Below, in pieces: positions 23,001 through 34,126 of a stretch of DNA of 64,000 nt. Below the pieces are notes generated by a model, which worked only from the letters and a program-made list of their open reading frames with translations, was not told the origin of the DNA and did not search any database. Position numbers and translations under genes: made by a program. Each line of letters opens with the position of its first letter. The stretch's first letter is position 1. The stretch comes from Catenuloplanes niger. GTDB taxonomy: Bacteria; Actinomycetota; Actinomycetes; Mycobacteriales; Micromonosporaceae. The DNA lies in NCBI RefSeq assembly GCF_031458255.1, contig NZ_JAVDYC010000001.1:8232501-8296500 (forward strand), written 5' to 3'.

Positions 23001-26000
23001 GCACCGCGCGGGCTCGGCGAGGAGGTGCTGTCCGGCGTCTTCGCGGACCTGCTCGGCCTGGACCGGGTCGGCGCGGAGGACGACTTCTTCGCGCTCGGCG
23101 GCCACTCGCTGCTCGCGGTGCGCCTGGTCGCCCGGCTGCGCGCGGTCTTCGGCGCCCAGTTGGCGCTGCACGACGTCTTCGACGCACCGACCGTGCGCAC
23201 CCTGGCGGAACGGCTGCGGCGCGGCGGCGACCGGCCGCCGCTGCGGTCCGGCGCACGCCCGGACCCGCTGCCGCTCTCCCCGGCGCAGCAGCGCCTGTGG
23301 TTCATCGACCGGATGGACGGGCCGTCCGGCACGTACAACATCCCGTTCACGGCCCGGTTCCGTGGCGCGTTCGACCTGGACGCGTTCGCGGCGGCCGCGT
23401 CGGACGTGGTGGCACGGCACGAGATCCTGCGCACCGTCTACCCCGCGCCGGGCGGGCGCGCCGAGCAGTCGGTCCGGCCGCCGCATCCGGTCACGGTCCA
23501 CACGGACGGCACGGTCGAGGAGGCGATCCACCGCCCGTTCCGGCTCGACGACGAGATCCCGATCCGGTTCCACGTCCTCCGGAGCGCGCTGGACGAGCAC
23601 GTGGTCGCGGTCGTGGTGCACCACATCGCGGCCGACGAGTGGTCCGCCCGGCCCCTCTTCACCGACCTCGCCACCGCGTACGCGGCCCGGGTGTCCGCAA
23701 CCGCGCCGGAGTGGGACGCGCCGCTGCCGGTGCAGTACGCCGACTACGCGCTCTGGCAGCACGAACTGCTCGGCACCGGCGACGACAAGACGCCGCTGGC
23801 CGCGGAACAGCTCGCGTTCTGGAGCGCGGAACTCGCCGGCCTGCCCGAGGAACTCACGCTCCCGGGCGCCCGGCCCCGCCCGCCGGTCGCCACCTACCGC
23901 GGCGAACTCGCCCGCCGTCCGCTGCCGGGCGACCTCGCGGCCGCGGTGCGCGCCGTGGCCGCGGCGCGCGGCGTCACCGTGTTCATGGTGCTCCAGGCCG
24001 CGGTCGCGGTGCTGCTGCGCAAGCTCGGTGCCGGCACCGACCTCCCGCTCGGCACGCCGATCGCGGGCCGCGCCGACGCCGCGCTCGACGACCTGGTCGG
24101 CTGCTTCCTGAACACGCTCGTGCTGCGCACCGACGTGTCCGGCGACCCCACGTTCACCGCGCTGCTCGACCGGGTGCGCCGCACCGACCTGGCCGCGTTC
24201 GCCCACTCCGACCTGCCGTTCGAGCGCCTGGTCGAGCACCTCGCGCCGGCCCGGTCGCTGTCCCGGCACCCGCTCTTCCAGATCGTCACCACCCACCGGT
24301 ACGCGGACCAGGACGGCTTCGGCCTCGCGGGCCTGGAGACGGCACCCGAACCGGCCGGGTTCACCGTCGCGAAGTTCGACCTGACGTTCGTCATCGAGGA
24401 GGACGCGGCCACCGGCGCCACCACACTGGAACTCACCTGCGCCCGCGACCTGTTCGCCGACGGCACCGCGGACCGGTTGCTGGACCGCCTCGACCGGGTC
24501 CTCCGCGCGGTCCTCGCCGACCCCGACCGGCCGATCAGCGCGGTACGGGTCCTGGACGACCGCGAACGCGACCTGGTCGAGCACGCGTGGAACCGGACCG
24601 CGCGGGACGTGCCGTTCACCGACCTGGCCGGGCTCTTCGAGGCGCAGGCGGCGGCCCGGCCGGACGCGGTCGCGCTGGCCGACGGCGACCGCGAACTGAC
24701 CTACCGGCAGCTGGACGCGGCCGCGAACCGGCTCGCCCACGTGCTGCACACGCGCGGTGCCGGGCCGGAGCGGATCGTCGCGGTCGCGCTGCGCCGGTCC
24801 GCGGAGGCGGTCGCGGCGATCCTCGCGGTGGCCAAGACCGGCGCCGCCTACCTGCCGATCGACCCGGACCATCCGGCCGCCCGGGTCCGGCACGTGCTCG
24901 ACGACGCCCGGCCGGTGCTGGCGGTCGCGGCGCGCGCGGACGACGTACCCGCGGAAGGTCTCGAGGTCGTCGACGTCGCCGAGGCGTGGGGGGACGGCCC
25001 GGCGCGGCGTCCGGACCGGGTGCCGCCGGTGCCGTCGCGGCTGGCCTACGTCATCTACACGTCCGGGTCGACCGGGCGGCCGAAGGGCGTGGCGATCCCG
25101 CACGCCGGGCTGCCGGACCTGGTCGCCACGATGGCCGGCGGGTCGGGTGCCGGGGCCCGGGTCGGGTCGTTCGCGTCGTTCTCGTTCGACGTCACCGTGG
25201 CGGAACTGGCCATCTCGATCCTGAGCGGCGGCACGATCGTGCTGCTGCCGGAGCACGCGCGCGCCGGTGCCGCACTGGCCCGGTTCGCCACCGCGCAGCG
25301 CCTGACCCACCTGGTGATCCCGCCGTCCGTGCTGTCCTCGCTGCCCCGGCCCGGCACCGCCGAGCCGTCCCTCGACGCGGACGTCACGCTGCTGGTCGGT
25401 ACGGAGGCGCTGCGCCGCGACCTGATCCGGGACTGGGCCGGCGGCCGGCTGTTCCTGAACTGCTACGGGCCCACCGAGGCGACCGTCAACTCCACCCTGT
25501 GGACCGCCGACCCGGGCTGGCCGGGCGCGGTGCTGCCGATCGGGCGGCCGGACGTGAACCGGCGCGCCTACGTGCTCGGGCCGGACCTCGCGCCGGTGCC
25601 GCCGGGCGTGACCGGCGAGCTGTACCTGGCCGGCGGGCTCGCGCGCGGCTACCACGGCCGGGCCGCGCTCACGGCGGAACGGTTCGTCGCCGACCCGTTC
25701 GGCGCGCCGGGCGACCGGCTCTACCGCACCGGCGACCTGGCCCGCTGGAACGACTCCGGGCTGCTCGAATACCTGGGCCGCGCGGACGACCAGCTCAAGG
25801 TGCGCGGCCTGCGCATCGAACCGGCCGAGATCGAGGCCGCGCTCCGCGACCTGCCCGGCGTGGCGGCCGCGGCGGTCGCGGCCCGGCCCGGCGCCGACGG
25901 CCGCGACCGCCTGGTCGGCTACCTGGTCCCCGCGGGCGACGCCGGTCCCGGGGACGCCACGGGCCCGGCCGGCGGGTCGCGGGCCGCGCTGCCCGGGCAC

Positions 26001-27809
26001 CGGGACGTTCTGGACGTCGCGCGGATCGCCCGGCTGGCGGGCGACGCGCTGCCGGCCGGGATGGTGCCGTCCGCGTGGATGGTGCTCGACGCGCTGCCGC
26101 ACACGGTCGCCGGCAAGCTCGACCGCGACCGCCTGCCGACGCCGGCGACGGCCGAGGCGGAGCGGGCGGACGCGGCCACCGACGTCGAACAGACGCTGGT
26201 GGAGCTGTTCGCGGAGCTGCTCGGCCGGGACGATCTCGGCGCCACGGACGGCTTCTTCGCGCTCGGCGGCGACAGCATCCTCTCGATCCAGCTCGTCGCC
26301 CGGGCCCGCGACCACGGGCTGCTCTTCGCGCCGCGGGACGTCTTCGAGAACCCCACGCCGCGCGAGCTGGCGGCGGTCGCGACCGAGGCCGGGGTCGCGG
26401 CGCACGATCCCGGCGCCGGCGACGTGCCGCTCACCCCGATCATGCGCCGGTTCGTGGACGCGGACCCGGCCGTGGAGAAGTTCGGTCAGGCGGTGCGGTT
26501 CAGCCTTCCGGCCGGGCTGACGGAGCGGACCGTCCGGGACGGACTGCGCGCGATCCTCGGCCACCACGACGCGCTGCGCGCCCGGCTGGAGACCGGCCGC
26601 CTGGTCGTGCCCGCGGAGGTGCCGGAGCCCGCGCTGACCGTGGTGACCGGCGACGTGGACCTGCCGCTGGACACCGCCCGGGCCGGGCTGGACCCGTGGC
26701 GTGGCGCGATGATGCACGCGCTGTGGCGCGACGCCGGCCCGGACCGGCGCTCCGACCTGCTGATCCTCATCCACCACCTGGTGGTCGACGGCGTCTCCTG
26801 GCGGATCCTCGCGGCCGACCTCGAGGCCGCCTGCACCGCGCTCCACCATGGACGGACACCGCGGCTGCGCCCGGTCACGACGTCGCTGCGCACCTGGGCG
26901 CACGCGCTGCCCGAGGCGGCACTCGCCCGCGAGCCCGAGGCCCGCTACTGGCGTGACGTGCTCGACGCCGTCACCCCGCCACCGGCCGACGTGACCGCGC
27001 CGGGCACGCTCGGCACGGGCCCGCTCGACACGGTCGTGCAGCTGACCCGGACGCTGCCGGCCGCGGACACCGCGCCGCTGCTCGGTGACGTGCCGGACCG
27101 GTTGCGCGCGACCGTCAACGACGTGCTGCTGGCCGCGCTCGGGCTGGCGCTGCGCGAGTGGACCGGCGGCGAGACCGTCATCGACCTGGAGGGCCACGGA
27201 CGCGAACAGCAGATCGTGCCCGGTGCCGACCTGACCCGTACGGTCGGCTGGTTCACCACGGTCTACCCGGTGCGGCTCGCGACCGGCACCGCCGGGCTGG
27301 CCGCGGCCGAGGCCGACCCGGGCCGTGCCGCGGAGGCGGTCAAGGCCACCGCCGCGTCGCTCGGCACGGTCCCGGACCACGGCATCGGCTTCGGGCTGCT
27401 GCGCGAGCTGACCCGGCACCCGGCACTGACCGCGGCGCCGCGACCGTGGATCGCGTTCAACTACCTGGGCCGGATCGGCGGTGCGCCGGACCGCCGCGGC
27501 GACGGCTGGCGGATCGACGGCGGACTCGGCGGCACCGTGGACGGGCACCGCGCCGCCGACCACGCGCTCAGCATCGACGTCACCGCCGTGCCCGGCGCGG
27601 ACGGGACCGAGTTGCGGGCCGTCTTCGCCTACGTCTCCACCGCGATCGAGGAGGACTCCGTGCACCGACTGGCCACGCTGTGGGAACGGGCGCTGCGTGC
27701 GGTCGCGGCCGCCGCGGTCACCACCCGGCTCACCCCGGCCGACGTGCCGCTCGCCGGGCTCGACCAGGGGCAGCTGGACCGGATCGCGGCGAAGTGGGCC
27801 GCCCGATGA
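14037..27809 (+). CDS. NRPS2: four modules, C-A-T / C-A-T / C-A-T / C-A-T-E
   Basis: A 4590-residue synthetase. ATG 14037 overlaps the NRPS1 stop and has GGAGG at 14027-14031; an upstream ATG at 14025 is less likely. Module 1: C (HHILLDG at 142), A (YTSGSTG at 610, code DTWTIASVDK, perhaps aromatic, uncertain), T Ser995. Module 2: C (HHIAGD at 1174), A (FTSGSTG at 1653), T Ser2032; its pocket has Ile1699-Asp1700 where alpha-amino-acid A domains have Asp first, and the code IDTTVSLGDK resembles beta-Ala codes. Module 3: C (HHTAAD at 2203), A (YTSGSTG at 2643, code DVWHVSLVDK, Ser), T Ser3024. Module 4: C (HHIAAD at 3195), A (YTSGSTG at 3674, code DVAVLGCVNK, unassigned), T Ser4080, E ([10 protein letters not shown] at 4246). 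The N-terminal C fits a D-configured donor from NRPS1. Codes were aligned by eye with GrsA PheA. Confidence 0.93.
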
Positions 27810-30800
27810 GCGCGATCACGGACGTCCTGCCGCTGTCACCGTTGCAGGAGGGCCTGCTCTTCCTCAGCGGGTACGCGGACGAGGGCCCCGACCCGTACAC
27901 GGTGCAGCTGGTGCTCGACCTTCGTGGCCCGCTCGACCCGGGCCGGCTGCGGCGGGCCGCGACCGCGTTGCTCGACCGGCACCCGCACCTGCGCGCCGCG
28001 TTCTGGACGGAGGACGTGGACCGCCCGGTCGCGCTGGTCCCGGACCGGGTCGACGTGCCGTGGACGGAGACGGACCTGTCCGGCGTGCCCGATCCGGCGG
28101 GCCCGGGTGACCGGCCGGGGGACGGGACCGCCGCCCGCGCCGAGGAGATCGCGGCGCGGGAACGCGCCCACCGGCTGGACCTGACGACGCCGCCGCTGTT
28201 CCGCTTCCACCTGCTGCGGCTCGGCCCGGAGCGGCACCGGCTGCTGGTGACCAGCCATCATCTGCTGCTCGACGGCTGGTCGACCGCGCCGCTGATCCGC
28301 GAGCTGCTCACGCTCTACCGGGCGCCGGGCACGCTGCCCGAGCCGGCCCGGTACCGCGACTACCTCGCGTGGCTCGCCGGCCGGGACCGGGCCGCGGCCG
28401 TCGACGCGTGGCGCGTGGACCTGGCCGGCGCGGTCTCCTGCACCCCGTTCAGCGGGCCCGCGCGCCCGTCGCCGATCGTGCGGAAGGCCACGGCCGACAT
28501 CGACGGCGGCGGGCTCATCGCGCTGACCCGGGACCTGGGCGTCACGCTCAACACCGTCCTGCAGTGCGCGTGGCTCACCGTGCTCGCCGCGGTCGGCGGC
28601 GGACCCGACGTGGTCACCGGTCAGGCCGTCTCCGGCCGCCCGGCGGAGCTGCCCGGCGCCGACGAGATGATCGGGCTGTTCCTGAACACGGTCCCGGTCC
28701 GCGTGCGGCTGCGGCCGGCCGAGCCGTTCGCCGACCTGCTCCGCCGGCACCAGGCCGCCCAGGCCGCGCTGCGGGAACACGCCTGGCTCGACCTGCCCGC
28801 CGTCCTGACCGCGGCCGGGCAGGGCGAACTGTTCGACAGCCTGCTCGTCGTCCAGACGTTCCCGGGGATCGGCCGGACCGAGGACCCCGGCCGCCAGCTG
28901 ACCGTCGAGTCGGTCGAGGGGCACGACGGATCGCACTACCCGGTCATGCTCACGGCCGCGCCCGGCGCCGGCCGGCTCCGGCTGGAACTCAAGTACCGCG
29001 ACGGCACACCGGGCGCGGACGCGCTGCTCGACCGGCTGCTGCGCGTCCTGACTCAGATCATCGACGACCCGGCGGTACGCACCGGCGCCGTCACCACTCT
29101 CGACGACCGCGACCGGTCACCGTCCGGCACCCCGTCGCCGGACGCGGCCGACCCGGGGCGGTGGGCGGACCTGTCCGCGCTGCTGAGCCCGGACGACCCG
29201 GCGGCGGTCGCACTCATCTGTGCCGGGGCGCCGATCAGCGCGGGGGAGCTGCACGCCCGGGCCGGCCGGCTCGCGGCGGCGTTGCAGCGCCGGGGGATCG
29301 GACCGGAATCCGTCGTCGGCCTCGCCACCGGCTACCGCCCGGAGCTGGTGGTCGGGCTGCTCGCGGTGCTGCGGACGGGCGCGGCCTACCTTCCGCTCGA
29401 CCTCGATCATCCACCGGCCCGCCTCCGCCACATGATCGACACGGCCCGGCCGGAACTGCTGCTGACCACGGCCGAGCTGCCGTACGACGTACCGCAGCTC
29501 GACGTGACCGCGCCGCTGCCGGAGGCGGTGCCGGCACCGGTCACCGTCCACCCGGACCATCCCGCCTACGTGCTGTTCACGTCCGGGTCCACCGGCACGC
29601 CGAAGGCCGTGACCGGCACCCGCGGCGGTCTGGCCGTGCGGCTCCGGTGGATGCTGACCGCGGAGCCCGCGGCGCCCGGCGAGGTGGTGCTGGCCAAGAG
29701 CTCGATCGGCTTCGTCGACGGCTCGACCGAGCTGCTCGGCGCGCTCGCCGCCCACGTCCCGGTCGTGCTGGCCACCCGCGACGACCGCCGGGACCCGCTC
29801 GCGCTCATCGACCTGATCGAGAAGCACCGGATCACCCGGCTGACGGCCGTACCGACGCTGCTGCGGGCGTTGGCGGAGCACGGTCGTGGGCGGCTCGGCT
29901 CGATCCGCCTGTGGATCTCCAGTGGTGAGCCGCTCACCCGCGCCCACACCGGCGGCCTGACCGCGCGCGTGGTTAACCTGTACGGCTGCTCCGAGGCCAG
30001 CGGCGACAGCACCTGCCTGGCCGACGCGCGCCGGGACCCGCACCTCGGCACGCCGATCACCGGCACCGCGGCGTACGTGCTCGACGCCTGGCTCCGCCCG
30101 GTGCCGGTCGAGGGCGTCGGCGAGCTGTACCTGTCCGGTGCCGGCCTGGCCCGTGGCTACCTGAACGCGCCCGCGGCCACCGCCGACCGCTTCGTGGCGA
30201 ACCCGTTCGTCCCCGGCGCGCGTCTCTACCGGACCGGCGATCTGGTGCGGCGCCGCGCCGACGGCGGCCTCGACCACCTCGGCCGCACCGACGAACAGGT
30301 CAAGGTCCGCGGCCACCGCATCGAACCGGCCGAGATCGAGTCCGTGCTCGCCACCGCCCCCGGCGTCGGCGCGGCCGCGGTCACCGTCCACGACGGCCGC
30401 CTGACCGCCTACCTCGCCCGCGCGGCGATCGCCCTGCCCACGGCCGGTTCCCACCGCACCACCGCTCCCGGCCAGCCGACCGACGCCGGCCACGTGGCTG
30501 ATTCCGGTCACGTGGCTGATTCCGGTCACGTGGCTGGTTCCGGTCTTGTGGCTGGGTCCGGTCACGCCGGCGATGCCGGGATCGACCTGACCGCGGTGCG
30601 GGCGTACGCGGCGGAGCGGCTCGCCGAGCACCAGCTGCCGTCGATCATGGTGGTGCTGGACCGGTTGCCGATGACGCCGACCGGCAAGATCGCCCGCCGG
30701 GAGCTGCCGAAGCCGGATCCGGCCGCGCTGACCGGTAGCGACCGGCCCCGCACGCCGGACGAGCACGCGCTGGCCCGGATCTTCGCGGACGTGCTCGGCC

Positions 30801-33800
30801 TGCCCGCGGTGGGCGTGCACGACGGCTTCACCGAGCTGGGCGGCGACAGCATCCTGTCGATCCGCCTGGTCAACCGCGCCCGCGAGGCCGGTCTGCCGCT
30901 GCGGCCCCGGGACGTCTTCGAGCACCGCACCGTGGCCGCGCTGGCCGCGATCGCCCGCCACCACGACGCGGACCGCGCGGACGACGGCGAGGCGGCGCTG
31001 CGGGCGTTCCGGGACCGGCATGCCGCGCTGTGCGACGATCCCGGGGTCGAGGACGTGCTGCCGCTGACCCCGTTGCAGGCCGGCATGTTCTTCCTCGCCG
31101 GGTACGACCGGGAGGCCCCCGACGTCTATACGATGCGGCTGCGGCTGCGGCTGCGCGGCCCCGTCGACGAGGAGCGGCTGCGCGACGCGACCCGCCGGGT
31201 GATCGCCCGGCATCCCGCGCTGCGGGCCGGCTTCGCCTACCACGACGGCGAACCGGTCCAGTTCGTCCGGCCGGCACCCGACGGCTCGGGCCCCGACGGC
31301 TCGGGCCCCGACGGCGCGCCCGCGCGCGACCTCGGCCCGGAGCCGGAGTGGAACGGCCCGGATCGGCGGTTCGACCTCGACGCGCCGCCGCTGATCCGGT
31401 TCACACTGGACCGGGTCGCGGACGACGACCACCGGTTCACCATCACGAACCACCACCTGATCCTGGACGGCTGGTCCGTACCGCTGCTGGTCCGGGAGAT
31501 CTTCGCCGGCTACGCCGGGCAGGAGCCGGACACGCCGACCGGCGGGCACCGCGCCCACCTGCGCTGGCTCGCCACCCGGGACCGGGCGGCCGCCGCCCGC
31601 GCCTGGCGGGCCGCGCTCGACGGTCTGCCCGGTCCGACGCTGCTGGCCGGGCCGGCCGCCGCGGCCCGCCCGGACGGCGGCGGCGCGGAACTGCTGCCGC
31701 TGTCCCTGCCGGCGGGACGGGCGGAGGCGCTGACCGCGCTGGCCCGCCGCACCGGCGTCACGCTCAACACGGTCCTGCAACTGGCGTGGGCGACCGTGCT
31801 GGCCCGCGCGACCGGCCGCGACGACGTGGTCTTCGGCGCCACCGTCTCCGGCCGGGACGCCGGGTTCCCGGACGCGGAGGCGACACTCGGGCTGCTGATC
31901 AACACCGTGCCGGTCCGGGTACGCCTGCCCCGCGCGGAACCGATCCGGGCCGCGCTGAGACGCGTCCAGTCCGAGGCCGCGGCACTGCTCGAACACCGGC
32001 ACGCCGGGCTCGCGGACGTGCTGCGCTGGTCCGGTCAGCGGGAACTGTTCGACACGCTGCTGGTCTTCGAGAGCTTCCCGGTCGACGAGGACGCGCTGCA
32101 CGCGGCGGAGCGTGCCGCCGGCCTGGACGTCACGGCGCTGGCCGGCGAGTCGGTCACCCACTACCCCCTGACGCTGACCGTGCTCCCCGGCACCGAGCCG
32201 GCCCTGGTCCTGGAGTACCGCCCGGACCTGTTCACCCGGGACGCCGCGGCCCGGCTCGGCGACCGCCTCCTGGCCGTGCTCGCCGCGATCGTGACGACCC
32301 CGGACGCGCCGGTGGCCGCGCTGCCGGCCGCCGCCCCCGCGGAACGCGACCTGGTCCTGACCGCCTGGAACGACACGGCCACCACCGACGCCGCGGACCG
32401 GGACGCGCTGCTGCCGGAGCTGTTCGCGGCGCGGGTACGCCGTCAGCCGGACGCGCCGGCGCTGGTGCTCGGCGACACCACCTGGACCTTCGCCGAGGCC
32501 GGCGCGGCCGTCGAACGCGTCGCCGGTGCGCTGCAGCGGCACGGTGCCGGGCCGGAAAACCGCGTCGCCGTCCTCGGCTCCCGCACCCCCGAGGCGATGA
32601 TCGCCATGCTGGCCGTGCTCGCGTCCGGTGCCGCGTATCTGCCGATCGATCCGTCCTATCCGGCCGAGCGGATCCGGACGCTGCTCGCCGGTGCCCGCCC
32701 GGCCGTGCTGCTGCACACGCCGGACGTACCGCCGCCGCCGTTCGACGGCCCGGTCCTGTCCACCGACGCGGCCGGCGCGTTCACCGCGCCGCGGATCAGC
32801 GGCGACCACCCCGCCTACGTCGTCTACACGTCCGGCTCCACCGGCACGCCCAAGGGTGTGGTCATCCCGCACTCCGCGATCGCGAACCTCTACCGCAGCC
32901 ACCGCCGGCACCTGCACGAGCCGACCGCGCGGCTGGCCGGCCGGGACCTGCTGCGGGTCGCGCACGCCTGGCCGTTCGCGTTCGACGCCGCCTGGCAGCC
33001 GCAGCTGTGGCTGTTCAGCGGGCACGCCGTGCACCTGGCCGGCGAGGAGCAGCGCACCGACCCGGCCGCGCTCGCCGAGCTGATCGACCGGTCCGGCATC
33101 GACTTCATCGAGGTCGCGCCCGCGATGCTGGCCGCGCTCGACGGCCTCGGCATGTTCCAGCCGGACCGGCACACGCTGTCGATGATCGGGTTCGGCGGTG
33201 ACGCGGTGGGGGAGCAGCAGTGGCGGCGCCTCGCGAACACGCCCGGGCTGGCCGCGGTCAACCTCTACGGTCCGACCGAGTGCACGGTGGACTCGCTGGC
33301 CGCGTTCGCCACGGACGCGGAACGGCCGGTGATCGGCCGCCCGGTCGACAACGCCCGCGCCTACGTGCTGGACGCGAACCTGGGCGTCCTGCCGCCCGGC
33401 GTGCCCGGTGAGCTCTACCTCGCGGGCGCCGGCCTGGCCCGTGGCTACCTGGACGCGCCGGCCGCGACCGCGGCCCGGTTCGTCGCCAGCCCGTTCGCGC
33501 CCGGCGAGCGTCTCTACCGCACCGGCGACCTGGTGCGCTGGACCGAGCGGGGCGCGATCGACTACCTCGGCCGCACCGACGACCAGGTCAAGATCCGCGG
33601 ATATCGCGTCGAGCTGGGTGAGGTGCAGGCCGCGCTGGCCGCCCACCCGGACGTCGCGCACGCCGAGGCGGCCGCGCCCACGGTCGGCAACGGCCGCCGG
33701 ATCCTGGCCGGCTACGTCGTGCCGCGCGCGGGGCGCACCCTCGACCCGGCCGCGCTGCGGACGCACATGGCCGAACGGCTGCCGGACTTCCTCGTACCCA

Positions 33801-34126
33801 CGGCGTTCGTGGTCCTCGATCGTCTGCCGCTCACCGGGAACGGCAAGGTCGACCGCGCCCGGCTGCCCCGTCCCGACCTCGACGCGCCCACCTACCGCCC
33901 GCCGGTCACCGACGCGGAACGTGTGCTCTGCGCGGCCTTCGCGGAGGCGCTGGGCGTGGACCGGGTCGGCGTCGACGACGACTTCTTCGCGCTCGGCGGT
34001 GACAGTCTCGCCACGCTCCGCCTGGTCGCGCTGACCAAGGACGTCAGCCCCCGGGACGTCTTCACGCACCGCACCCCCGGCGCGCTCGCGGCCGCCGGGA
34101 ACCCCCACCCCAAGGAGTACGCATGA
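27806..34126 (+). CDS. NRPS3: two modules, C-A-T / C-A-T, no release domain
   Basis: A 2106-residue synthetase; ATG 27806 overlaps the NRPS2 stop (ATGA). Module 1: C (HHLLLDG at 151), A (FTSGSTG at 591) with Val637-Asp638 in the pocket and code VDTTISLGDK, beta-Ala-like, then T Ser1015 in a GGDSI context. Module 2: C ~1081-1510 (HHLILDG at 1216), A (YTSGSTG at 1674, code DAQEGGLVDK, unassigned), T Ser2067. The protein stops about 40 residues after the last phosphopantetheine serine, with no thioesterase, reductase or terminal C domain. The final T is about four residues shorter than T of module 1 between helices II and III. Both C domains start with the LxPLQxG pattern usual for acceptors of D-residues, yet the first module here has no E domain. 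Release must use an enzyme acting in trans. Confidence 0.93.
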   Translation: MSAITDVLPLSPLQEGLLFLSGYADEGPDPYTVQLVLDLRGPLDPGRLRRAATALLDRHPHLRAAFWTEDVDRPVALVPDRVDVPWTETDLSGVPDPAGPGDRPGDGTAARAEEIAARERAHRLDLTTPPLFRFHLLRLGPERHRLLVTSHHLLLDGWSTAPLIRELLTLYRAPGTLPEPARYRDYLAWLAGRDRAAAVDAWRVDLAGAVSCTPFSGPARPSPIVRKATADIDGGGLIALTRDLGVTLNTVLQCAWLTVLAAVGGGPDVVTGQAVSGRPAELPGADEMIGLFLNTVPVRVRLRPAEPFADLLRRHQAAQAALREHAWLDLPAVLTAAGQGELFDSLLVVQTFPGIGRTEDPGRQLTVESVEGHDGSHYPVMLTAAPGAGRLRLELKYRDGTPGADALLDRLLRVLTQIIDDPAVRTGAVTTLDDRDRSPSGTPSPDAADPGRWADLSALLSPDDPAAVALICAGAPISAGELHARAGRLAAALQRRGIGPESVVGLATGYRPELVVGLLAVLRTGAAYLPLDLDHPPARLRHMIDTARPELLLTTAELPYDVPQLDVTAPLPEAVPAPVTVHPDHPAYVLFTSGSTGTPKAVTGTRGGLAVRLRWMLTAEPAAPGEVVLAKSSIGFVDGSTELLGALAAHVPVVLATRDDRRDPLALIDLIEKHRITRLTAVPTLLRALAEHGRGRLGSIRLWISSGEPLTRAHTGGLTARVVNLYGCSEASGDSTCLADARRDPHLGTPITGTAAYVLDAWLRPVPVEGVGELYLSGAGLARGYLNAPAATADRFVANPFVPGARLYRTGDLVRRRADGGLDHLGRTDEQVKVRGHRIEPAEIESVLATAPGVGAAAVTVHDGRLTAYLARAAIALPTAGSHRTTAPGQPTDAGHVADSGHVADSGHVAGSGLVAGSGHAGDAGIDLTAVRAYAAERLAEHQLPSIMVVLDRLPMTPTGKIARRELPKPDPAALTGSDRPRTPDEHALARIFADVLGLPAVGVHDGFTELGGDSILSIRLVNRAREAGLPLRPRDVFEHRTVAALAAIARHHDADRADDGEAALRAFRDRHAALCDDPGVEDVLPLTPLQAGMFFLAGYDREAPDVYTMRLRLRLRGPVDEERLRDATRRVIARHPALRAGFAYHDGEPVQFVRPAPDGSGPDGSGPDGAPARDLGPEPEWNGPDRRFDLDAPPLIRFTLDRVADDDHRFTITNHHLILDGWSVPLLVREIFAGYAGQEPDTPTGGHRAHLRWLATRDRAAAARAWRAALDGLPGPTLLAGPAAAARPDGGGAELLPLSLPAGRAEALTALARRTGVTLNTVLQLAWATVLARATGRDDVVFGATVSGRDAGFPDAEATLGLLINTVPVRVRLPRAEPIRAALRRVQSEAAALLEHRHAGLADVLRWSGQRELFDTLLVFESFPVDEDALHAAERAAGLDVTALAGESVTHYPLTLTVLPGTEPALVLEYRPDLFTRDAAARLGDRLLAVLAAIVTTPDAPVAALPAAAPAERDLVLTAWNDTATTDAADRDALLPELFAARVRRQPDAPALVLGDTTWTFAEAGAAVERVAGALQRHGAGPENRVAVLGSRTPEAMIAMLAVLASGAAYLPIDPSYPAERIRTLLAGARPAVLLHTPDVPPPPFDGPVLSTDAAGAFTAPRISGDHPAYVVYTSGSTGTPKGVVIPHSAIANLYRSHRRHLHEPTARLAGRDLLRVAHAWPFAFDAAWQPQLWLFSGHAVHLAGEEQRTDPAALAELIDRSGIDFIEVAPAMLAALDGLGMFQPDRHTLSMIGFGGDAVGEQQWRRLANTPGLAAVNLYGPTECTVDSLAAFATDAERPVIGRPVDNARAYVLDANLGVLPPGVPGELYLAGAGLARGYLDAPAATAARFVASPFAPGERLYRTGDLVRWTERGAIDYLGRTDDQVKIRGYRVELGEVQAALAAHPDVAHAEAAAPTVGNGRRILAGYVVPRAGRTLDPAALRTHMAERLPDFLVPTAFVVLDRLPLTGNGKVDRARLPRPDLDAPTYRPPVTDAERVLCAAFAEALGVDRVGVDDDFFALGGDSLATLRLVALTKDVSPRDVFTHRTPGALAAAGNPHPKEYA
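30488..30577 (+). repeat. 18-bp tandem repeats inside the first A domain of NRPS3
   Basis: Four to five in-frame 18-bp units starting at 30488, 30506, 30524, 30542 and 30560 encode Gly-His-Val-Ala-Asp-Ser and variants. They sit in the C-terminal subdomain of the beta-Ala-type A domain, in the same loop where A1 of NRPS1 has a Gly-rich insertion (about 5790-5910). The insertion lies away from the catalytic lysine motif (PTGK), which is intact. Confidence 0.85.

Noticed and set aside
33990-34126. Thioesterase domain at the end of NRPS3
   Set aside because: No GxSxG motif follows the last T domain; the protein ends within about 40 residues and the next gene is a multicopper oxidase.
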